Source: an uncultured beta proteobacterium (GTDB taxonomy: Bacteria; Pseudomonadota; Gammaproteobacteria; Burkholderiales; Rhodocyclaceae). From it: a DNA stretch of 45,089 nt. The notes beneath the pieces were generated by a model, which searched no databases, was not told where the DNA came from, and worked only from the letters and a program-made list of their open reading frames with translations. Shown here one piece after another: positions 17,054 to 23,568 of this stretch (its first letter is position 1; each line of letters opens with the position of its first letter). Made by a program: the position numbers and the translations under genes. Location: NCBI GenBank assembly GCA_903917505.1, contig CAIXAY010000515.1, positions 1 to 45,089 of the forward strand, read 5' to 3'.

Positions 17054-17740
17054 ATGGACTACCGGCAAATCATGAAGGACGGGCTCTGGAACCAGAACGT
17101 CGTGCTCGCGCAACTGCTCGGCATGTGCCCGACGATGGCCGTGACCACCAGCGGCACCAACGGACTGGGCATGGGACTGGCGACCACGGTGGTGCTGGTC
17201 GCCTCGAACGCCGTCGTCGCGGCGATCCGCCAGCTGGTGTCGCACCAGGTGCGCATCCCGGTCTTCATCGGCCTCATCGCGACCATGGTGACGCTCGTCG
17301 ATATGAGTCTCAACGCCTGGTTCCACGACCTCTACAAGGTGCTCGGCCTGTACATCGCGCTGATCGTCGCCAATTGCGCCGTGCTCGGCCGCGCCGAGGC
17401 CTTCGCCGCGCGCCAGCCGGTCGTCGCCTCGGCGCTGGACGGGCTGTGGATGGGGCTTGGCTTCACCGGCGCGCTCACCACCATCGGACTGGTGCGCGAA
17501 CTGGTCGGCGCCGGCACGCTGTTCTCGCAAGCGAGCCTGCTGCTCGGGCCGAAATTCGCGTTCATGGAAATCACCGTGATCCCGAACTACGGCGGCGTGC
17601 TGATGATGATCCTGCCGCCGGCCGGCTTCCTCGTGCTCGGCCTGCTGCTCGCCGCCAAGCGTCTCTACGAGAATCACGCCGCGCAGGCGGCAGACCATTC
17701 CCCCGAACCCGCCGTCGCACAATCGATCGGCTGCCACTGA
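17054..17740 (+). CDS. rnfE: Rnf complex membrane subunit RnfE
   Basis: RnfE is homologous to RnfA and forms the inverted membrane pair with it. The 228-aa product begins at the ATG at 17054, one base after the rnfG stop. It has the blocks DGLWNQNVVLAQLLGMCPTMAV at the N-terminus and IALIVANCAVLGRAEAFA in the middle, each with the conserved cysteine, plus about six membrane segments. The hydrophilic C-terminal tail ends in a His. The open frame before 17054 belongs to rnfG. Confidence 0.96.
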   Translation: MDYRQIMKDGLWNQNVVLAQLLGMCPTMAVTTSGTNGLGMGLATTVVLVASNAVVAAIRQLVSHQVRIPVFIGLIATMVTLVDMSLNAWFHDLYKVLGLYIALIVANCAVLGRAEAFAARQPVVASALDGLWMGLGFTGALTTIGLVRELVGAGTLFSQASLLLGPKFAFMEITVIPNYGGVLMMILPPAGFLVLGLLLAAKRLYENHAAQAADHSPEPAVAQSIGCH

Positions 17741-17749
17741 GAGCCCGCC

Positions 17750-18028
17750 ATGCAAGTCGGAGTCGCCTACTCGGAACACGCGCAGCAAATCTGGCTGACC
17801 ATCGAAGTGCCGGACACGGCGACGGTCAATGAAGCCATCGCGCAATCCGGCATCCTCGCGATGTTCCCGCACATCGACCTGGCCGCGCAGAAAGTCGGCG
17901 TCTTCGGCAAGATCGTCAAGCCGGACACCGCGCTGCGCCCCGGCGATCGCGTCGAAATCTACCGCGCCATCACCTGCGACCCGCAGACCGTGCCGCGCCG
18001 CGACGGCGTCGGCGGCGACGAGGAATGA
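17750..18028 (+). CDS. rnfH: RnfH family protein (beta-grasp fold)
   Basis: RnfH is a small ubiquitin-like protein of unclear role that accompanies nif-linked rnf operons. The 92-aa product shows VGVAYSEHAQQIWLTIEVP, VGVFGKIV and RPGDRVEIYRAI, the RnfH signature. It follows rnfE by 9 bp and is the last gene of the operon. A small hairpin lies just after the stop. Confidence 0.92.
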   Translation: MQVGVAYSEHAQQIWLTIEVPDTATVNEAIAQSGILAMFPHIDLAAQKVGVFGKIVKPDTALRPGDRVEIYRAITCDPQTVPRRDGVGGDEE

Positions 18029-18036
18029 TTCTCAAA

Positions 18037-18057
18037 GCGCCGGTTCAAACCAGGCGC
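18037..18057 (+). terminator. Hairpin after rnfH (possible terminator)
   Basis: GCGCCGGTT and AACCAGGCGC can pair around a short loop, with one bulged A. No clear T-run follows, so Rho-independent termination is uncertain. It lies between the convergent rnfH and MFS genes. Confidence 0.35.
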
Positions 18058-18118
18058 GTGCGTTATGACGCCACGCTTGCGTTTTCCTTGCCGACATTGC
18101 AACAGCGCACGACAGCCG

Positions 18119-19759
18119 TCAACTTGGAATAGCATCGTCGGTCACCGGAAACGCATCGCGCGACGTGGTGCCGATGAGGCGAGAAATCCGAATCTCGACG
18201 CCCGGCTGCTGGAATTGTCCGACACGTTCGTGAATCTGCCGGTCCGCAACGGTCATGCGGGCGCGCAAGCGCACGTATTCCGCCCAGGAGGTGATGACGA
18301 AGCGCTCGACAAAGCGGCCGTCCACGCCCAGATCGCGGAATACCCGCCAATCGCTCGCGCCGTTACGGCGCCGCGTCGGTTCGATCGTCTGCATCGCGCT
18401 CAGGAATGCTTCCCGGTTTTCCGGGCTGACCTGGTATTCGACCTGGATCAACACCGGCCCGTCGTTGGGCCGAGGCTCGACCGCGATGGCGAGTTCCGGC
18501 GGCTGCAGGCCCAGCGCAACATCCGCCTCGTCGCCCATCCTGACACGTATGCGATAGGAGAGCGCAAGCAGTGCGAGCATGGCGCCCGCCGAAACGGCCA
18601 GCGCAATGCGGGTACCTTCAGCGCTGGCGAGCCAGCCCCAGAGGATGCTGCCCAGTGCGAGGCTAGACTGCATGGCCACCAGGTTCATCGCCACGGCACG
18701 CGCCCGAACCCAGGCCGGGGCAGTGCTCTGGGTTCCGGCCGACAGGCTGGCGAGGACGGTCACCCAGGCCGCGCCCGCCGCGCACTCGCCCACCAGCGCA
18801 ATGGCCAAGGTATGCGTCTCGGCGATCAGCAGCGTGGCCAGCGCCCACAGGATGACACCGGCGCTGACCACGGCATTCAAGGGTATGCGGTGCAGTCGAG
18901 GCGGAATGAACAGGGCGCCGATGATCGCGCCGATGCCGAAGCTCGCCGACAACAGGCCGAAGCCGCCGGCCCCGAGCCCGAGCTGATCGCGCGCGATGAC
19001 CGGCAGCAGCGCCCACAGCGCGCTCGCGCAGACGCAAAAACACAGATTGCGCAGGATCAAGGCCCGCATCGGCGGCGAGTGTCGGGCGAAACGCAGTCCG
19101 ATCCGGATGCCGGACAGCAGTGTTTCCGGCACGCCGGGAATGGCGTGATTCGGGCCCTTCCAGCCGCGTAGCGCGACGATCATCACCACGAAGAACAATG
19201 CACTGGCCAGCAGCGCGTTGCCCGTGCCCACCCAGGCGGCAAGCGCACCGGCGAGCGCGGGCCCGACGGCACGGGCCAGGTTGAAGGCTACGGCGCCCAG
19301 CCCGACCGCGCGCGGCAGGTCGGCGCGTGTGACGAGATCGTTGATGCTCGCCTGTTGCGCCGGCAGATAGAGCGTGAATCCGGTGCCGATCAGAAAGGTG
19401 CCCATGAGCAGAGCCACCGGGCCCAGTACGCCGGACAGCGCGGCGACGCCGAGTGTTGCTGTCGCCGTCAGCAGGATGAACTGCGTCGCGAGAATGATTC
19501 TCCGCCGGTTGACGATGTCCGCCAGCGTACCCGCGAGCAGCCCGAACAGGAGAGACGGCGCGGTGCTGGCGGTTTGTACCAGCGCAACCATGAGCGCCGA
19601 CGTCGTCAGTGTCGCCATCAGCCAGGCGGCGACGGTCGCCTGCATCGTATAGCCCAGAGCCACAGCCATCGAGCCGATGTAGAAGCGCCGGAACGAGGCC
19701 TGTCGCAGCGGCGAAGCCTCGAACAGTTGTGCGAGAAGATCAGTGGCGCGATTGGTCAA
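18119..19759 (-). CDS. MFS transporter (MFS_3/EntS-like) with C-terminal ABM-like domain
   Basis: A 546-aa major facilitator protein of the EntS-like group. The start PLRQASFRRFYIGSMAVALG, GLLAGTLADIVNRRRII (the MFS loop 2-3 motif) and about 12 hydrophobic segments fill residues 20-420. From about 440 (ILIQVEYQVSPENREAFLSA, then WRVFRDLG, FVERFVITSWAEYVR) it has a soluble domain resembling the dimeric alpha-beta barrel of antibiotic-biosynthesis monooxygenases. Substrate unknown. The start is a TTG; no ATG precedes the conserved N-terminus. It converges on rnfH and has no nif regulatory site. It begins the non-nif block that splits the two nif regions. Confidence 0.85.
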   Translation of the reverse strand: MTNRATDLLAQLFEASPLRQASFRRFYIGSMAVALGYTMQATVAAWLMATLTTSALMVALVQTASTAPSLLFGLLAGTLADIVNRRRIILATQFILLTATATLGVAALSGVLGPVALLMGTFLIGTGFTLYLPAQQASINDLVTRADLPRAVGLGAVAFNLARAVGPALAGALAAWVGTGNALLASALFFVVMIVALRGWKGPNHAIPGVPETLLSGIRIGLRFARHSPPMRALILRNLCFCVCASALWALLPVIARDQLGLGAGGFGLLSASFGIGAIIGALFIPPRLHRIPLNAVVSAGVILWALATLLIAETHTLAIALVGECAAGAAWVTVLASLSAGTQSTAPAWVRARAVAMNLVAMQSSLALGSILWGWLASAEGTRIALAVSAGAMLALLALSYRIRVRMGDEADVALGLQPPELAIAVEPRPNDGPVLIQVEYQVSPENREAFLSAMQTIEPTRRRNGASDWRVFRDLGVDGRFVERFVITSWAEYVRLRARMTVADRQIHERVGQFQQPGVEIRISRLIGTTSRDAFPVTDDAIPS

Positions 19760-20137
19760 TGGATTGGCAAATCAAATTTCCCGTGCACTAGCCACTTGAT
19801 CGATTTTCGGGCCGGCCGCGCGGATTCGGTTATGAAAAAGGCGTGTCATCGCGTTCAGACTAGCATATCGACGATCGTTACTCAGCAACAGAACTGGTCA
19901 GCGCGGAACACTAGCGACTGCGCCGAGAGCGGGAAGCCGAGGATGCTTTGGCGCAAGAATCCTGGCGCCGGATTTCCGCTTTTGGCCGGAAATACGCATT
20001 CGGAATCCCGCCCCAACGCGGCCGAATTGAAATTCGCCAAGGCGGGAATATTTCCCCCGCTTCACCGGTAATGCTATCTGCGGGCGATGACCAAGCATGA
20101 CGTTGACCGCGCACCCAATCTATCCAAGGAGCTAGGA
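19760..20137. other. Intergenic stretch with no recognised gene
   Basis: A 378-bp divergent gap between the MFS gene and the YVTN-cupredoxin gene. It should hold both promoters, but I could not assign -35/-10 boxes with confidence. A short inverted repeat, GGGAA-TAT-TTCCC, lies near 20045-20058. The small frames here show no family features. Confidence 0.4.
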
Positions 20138-21481
20138 ATGATCACTCATCGTAATCGTTTAGGCGCTTCCACAATTCACGGTCCTGCTCGGTTCCCGCCG
20201 GAAACAGGCGGACAAGCAAGCGTTGCAGGGCGCGGCGAATCGCTTTCCGCGTCAATGCCGCGCGCCCGCACTCGGCTGTGGGCGTTCGTGTGCGCTATTG
20301 CGGCGGCCTTCATCTTCGCCGCCACTTCCGCGGTCGCTGCCGGACCCAAAGCCTATGTCGGCAATTTCAAGGACAATACCGTCAGCGCGATCGACACGGC
20401 AACGGCTACCGTCGTCGCGACCATACCAGTCGTTGCCGGTCCGCACGGCATGGTTGTGACGCCGGATGGCAAACAGGTCTTTGTCAGCGGTGACAACTCG
20501 TCAGGAATAAGCCTGATCGATACGGCAAGTGACCGCGTAATCCAGACCATTGGGGTCGGCAAGGGACCGCACGGGCTGGCTTTGACGCCGGATGGAAAGA
20601 CACTGCTGGTCGGTGTATATGGCGAAAACCACATCGCCTTTATTGACCTCTCGTCGAACACCGTCGTGGCAACGCTGGACGTTGGGAACCCGCACACCAT
20701 CGCGATTCGTCCGGACGGGAAGCTGGCCTACGTCGCATCGCAGGAGCCCGGAAAGTTCGCACTGGTGGTCGTTGACCTGGCCACGCGATCTGTGAAGAAG
20801 ACGGTGGCCCTCGACAAAGCTCCGCGTGATCCCGAGTTCGGTTACGACGGCAAGGCGCTCTATTTCACCTTGGCGGGGGTCAACGCAATCGAGGTGCTTG
20901 ATCCAACGACCGACCGGGTGATCGCGGAAGTGCCAACCGGAGTTTCGCCACATATTGCCAAGCTTTATCGCGGCGGAGCGCTTGGCGCAGCGGTGGTGCA
21001 AGGCCCCGGCGAGCTGCAGTTATTCGATCCATCGACAAACCGGCAGATACGCTCCATCGCAGTGGGCAAGCAGCCGCACTGGCAGGCTTCCAATGACGGA
21101 AAAAAGGTTTATGTGACGAACGAGGGATCAAATGACGTGACGGTCGTCGATATCGGAACCGGACAAACAACGACCATTCCCGTGGGCGCCGCGCCGCGCA
21201 AGATCGTCGTGCAGCCGGCTCCGCTCGCAACAGGGAACGCCAGAATATCCATCGCCAACTTCGCGTTTGCACCCGCCGCAGTTGCCATCGGAGTCGGCGA
21301 ATCCGTCACCTGGACAAATGACGACGGCGCCCCGCACGGACTCGCCTACAAGGACGGTGCGCCAGGCGTCGATCCATTGATGCCCGGGGCAAGCTTTAGC
21401 CGCACCTTCCACGAACCGGGAGTCTATGACTACATTTGTTCCATACATCCTTACATGGTCGGACACGTGACCGTGCGCTAA
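20138..21481 (+). CDS. Exported YVTN beta-propeller protein with C-terminal cupredoxin domain
   Basis: A 447-aa secreted protein. I start at the ATG at 20138 because AAGGAGCTAGGA precedes it. The signal peptide core (about residues 46-68, ending SAVAAG) then follows a long basic n-region; an in-frame ATG at 20255 would give a more ordinary signal peptide. About seven YVTN/NHL-type propeller repeats follow (PHGMVVTPDGKQVFVS, PHGLALTPDGKTLLVG, PHTIAIRPDGKLAYVA). The last 95 residues are a type-1 copper domain with His400 (APHG), Cys434, His437 and Met440 (YICSIHPYM), the amicyanin-type spacing. It is probably a periplasmic copper redox or binding protein of unknown partner. Confidence 0.85.
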   Translation: MITHRNRLGASTIHGPARFPPETGGQASVAGRGESLSASMPRARTRLWAFVCAIAAAFIFAATSAVAAGPKAYVGNFKDNTVSAIDTATATVVATIPVVAGPHGMVVTPDGKQVFVSGDNSSGISLIDTASDRVIQTIGVGKGPHGLALTPDGKTLLVGVYGENHIAFIDLSSNTVVATLDVGNPHTIAIRPDGKLAYVASQEPGKFALVVVDLATRSVKKTVALDKAPRDPEFGYDGKALYFTLAGVNAIEVLDPTTDRVIAEVPTGVSPHIAKLYRGGALGAAVVQGPGELQLFDPSTNRQIRSIAVGKQPHWQASNDGKKVYVTNEGSNDVTVVDIGTGQTTTIPVGAAPRKIVVQPAPLATGNARISIANFAFAPAAVAIGVGESVTWTNDDGAPHGLAYKDGAPGVDPLMPGASFSRTFHEPGVYDYICSIHPYMVGHVTVR

Positions 21482-21579
21482 CTTCAAGGCAGGTGGATAT
21501 TACGAACGCTGATCTTCGCTGACCTCAGTCAGAAAGGTCAGCGCAGGCGTTCCAATGGGCCACCCGCTGCAGCGGCGCC

Positions 21580-22290
21580 TCAGAGATACTGCGATAGAAA
21601 TATGAGCGTTCTGCCGTGCGCCAGTGCAGCGGCCTTCTGCTTGTACATCGGCCGCCCCCAGCAATTGAAGCCGTGATCGGCGTCCGGATAGTCGAAGAAT
21701 GTGGCGTTCGCCCGGCCGGCAAAACTGCCTTTGACGTCGGCCACTGCGCTTTGTGGAATGTGCGTATCCAGCCCCGCGTAGTGAAACAGGATTGGCTTGG
21801 TGATTTTGTCCGCAACGTTGAGATGATGTTGGATGCCGCCGCCGTAGTAAGCCACCGCTGCATCGACATTGCCGGCAGCTGCCGTGCGGTAGGCGAGTTG
21901 ACCGCCGAGGCAGAATCCGAGCGCGGCAATCCTGCCGCTCACTTCGGGCAGCTTGCGCAGGGTGTCGACCGCACTGGACAGGTCCGCGACGGCCTTCGCC
22001 GTATCGACTTTCTGGAGAAGTGCGCGGGCTCTTGCAGTGCCGTCCGCGTCGTACGTCAAGTCGACGCGTTGCTCCAGCCGCCAGAAGATGTCGGGCGCCA
22101 GCACGACATAACCATCCAGGGCGTATTGGTCGGCAACGGCACGGATGTGTTCGTTAACGCCCCATATTTCCTGCACCAGCACAATGCCCGGCCCGTTCCC
22201 GGTCGGCGGCAGGGAAAGATAGCCGGAGAAGGTCTCGCCTCCGGCGGTATTGATGTTGATCCATTGAGATTTCAAGGTTGGCTCCACCAA
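21580..22290 (-). CDS. Dienelactone hydrolase family protein
   Basis: A 236-aa alpha/beta hydrolase. The catalytic set of dienelactone hydrolases is present: Cys127 in GFCLGG, Asp175 in AGLDTHIP and His206 in DADHGFNC, plus Glu41 in VQEIWG. The true substrate may be an ester or lactone other than dienelactone, since no ortho-cleavage genes are nearby. The start is a TTG at 22290 or a GTG at 22287; no ATG lies upstream. It is isolated, between the cupredoxin gene and an orphan ccoQ-like ORF on the same strand. Confidence 0.88.
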   Translation of the reverse strand: MVEPTLKSQWININTAGGETFSGYLSLPPTGNGPGIVLVQEIWGVNEHIRAVADQYALDGYVVLAPDIFWRLEQRVDLTYDADGTARARALLQKVDTAKAVADLSSAVDTLRKLPEVSGRIAALGFCLGGQLAYRTAAAGNVDAAVAYYGGGIQHHLNVADKITKPILFHYAGLDTHIPQSAVADVKGSFAGRANATFFDYPDADHGFNCWGRPMYKQKAAALAHGRTLIFLSQYL

Positions 22291-22463
22291 AGAGGATTGG
22301 TCGGCAGACTGAGGATTCGGAGATTGTTCTTGCCAATATTTCGATTCAATTGATTCACCGAGATGAGCGAAGTTCCCCTGATTGGCTTTGTGAGCGCAGC
22401 GCTGATGTCGTGACCGCGCAATCAGGAACGCCGGCAGGCAGATGATGGTCGCTGACTACCCTG

Positions 22464-22637
22464 TCATGTCTTGCCATCCTTCTTGTCCTCATCGAAGGGA
22501 ATGTTCCCGTCAGCCTTGTAGCGCTTCTTCGCACTTGGTCGGTAAATCCAGATGGCGACCATCAGCAAAGCCAGTGGGACGCCCACATAGAAACCGTACT
22601 GCGTGAGTAGATTGACGACTTGGGTAAAGGAGTTCAC
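22464..22637 (-). CDS. Orphan CcoQ/FixQ-like small subunit of cbb3 oxidase
   Basis: A 57-aa ORF from a GTG. Residues about 14-33 are one membrane helix (YGFYVGVPLALLMVAIWIY). It is followed by RPSAKKRYKADGNIPFDED, which matches the short cytoplasmic tail of CcoQ (YRPxxKKRY...PFDED). CcoQ helps assemble and stabilise cbb3-type cytochrome oxidase. No ccoN, ccoO or ccoP is present here, so it is either a stray copy left by a rearrangement or an independent small protein. The ribosome site is weak. Confidence 0.6.
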   Translation of the reverse strand: MNSFTQVVNLLTQYGFYVGVPLALLMVAIWIYRPSAKKRYKADGNIPFDEDKKDGKT

Positions 22638-23007
22638 CTATAGGATGTCGACGAGTCGAAATCAAGTCTTGGCATTTGCTACCAACTGCATTTCCAGTTG
22701 ACTTGCCGGTCACACTGAACTGCGATCAACGCCGCGTCAGCACGCAATCTTCGGTGCTCTTGGCACTGGGCAAGCTAATCGCTGACTTGGCAAAGAAGAC
22801 ACTTCGCGAGCATATCCGGATGGCCGCAAAATATTCTGTTCGCCATCGCATAGAACCTTTTCCTGGCTGGCGACCGTTAAACCAGGCAAAAAAAAAGACC
22901 GTGGGCGCATCGTTTATCGGACTGGCCAGTAGTTGATGATTCCAATCCACGGAGACTCTCTTCGTGCAAGTTTGCGTGTCAATGGCGCGCAATTGGGAGC
23001 CAGCGCG
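22638..23007. other. Intergenic stretch, no recognised gene
   Basis: About 370 bp of visibly lower GC than the neighbouring nif genes. Frames here are short and show no family features. It adjoins the dead transposase, so it may be part of the same mobile-element debris. Confidence 0.35.
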
Positions 23008-23397
23008 AAATTGATATTTACGAATCAATTAATCAAAGACCGGATCGTTGACGAAGCGGAACAGCGGCTCAGCGAGTTCGAAGATAGACGGGATGAAGCG
23101 ATCTGCCGATCAGCCGGTCCTGGCGCCGAAACTGCTCATGCCTCATTCCGTTCTTCGTCTATCCACGAGAGATCCGACAGATCATTTACACGAACCAACG
23201 CCATTGAGTCGGCCAACATGAGTTTGCGCAAGATCACCAAGAACCGGGACTCGTACCCGGGCGACGAAGCGTTGCTGAAAGGCTTCTATCTGGCGTGCCG
23301 AAGCATCTGTCGGAAATGAACGATGCCCGTTCGCGACTGGAAAGCCGCTCTGAATCGCTTTACTATCCAGTTTATTGAACGGATGACCAAGCTCTAA
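23008..23397 (+). pseudogene. IS256-type transposase remnant (C-terminal third, frameshifted)
   Basis: Translated in pieces, the region gives EAEQRLSEFED, then in another frame LPISRSWRRN and LIPFFVYPREIRQIIYT. Back in the first frame it gives TNAIESANMSLRKITKNRDS, DEALLKGFYLACRSI, and after an in-frame TGA, MPVRDWKAALNRFTIQFIE. This is the conserved C-terminal part of IS256/Mutator transposases. It has at least two frameshifts (one is an extra A in ACGAACCAAC near 23192-23201) and a TGG-to-TGA stop around 23317-23319. The N-terminal two thirds and the terminal repeats are not recognisable. It marks past insertion in this non-nif block. Confidence 0.85.
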
Positions 23398-23568
23398 GCC
23401 AACCCCGTATGCACAAAATTCCGGACATGCCCTGCTCACGGACGCGTGCCCAATCGCGGCGACTTGTAAAAGCGGTCAGCAAATTTCAACACAAGATGCC
23501 GGACGAACGTGCGAATTTCGCCAGGTCTGTGGCAGCGCCTATTCCGCAAGCCGCGGCAGGAGCTAAAC

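Noticed and set aside
18065..19171. 368-aa plus-strand frame opposite the MFS gene
   Set aside because: Arg/Gln-rich antisense shadow; the MFS protein on the other strand has membrane segments and family motifs.
22676..22936. 86-aa plus-strand frame before the transposase remnant
   Set aside because: No family features, no ribosome site, in lower-GC debris.
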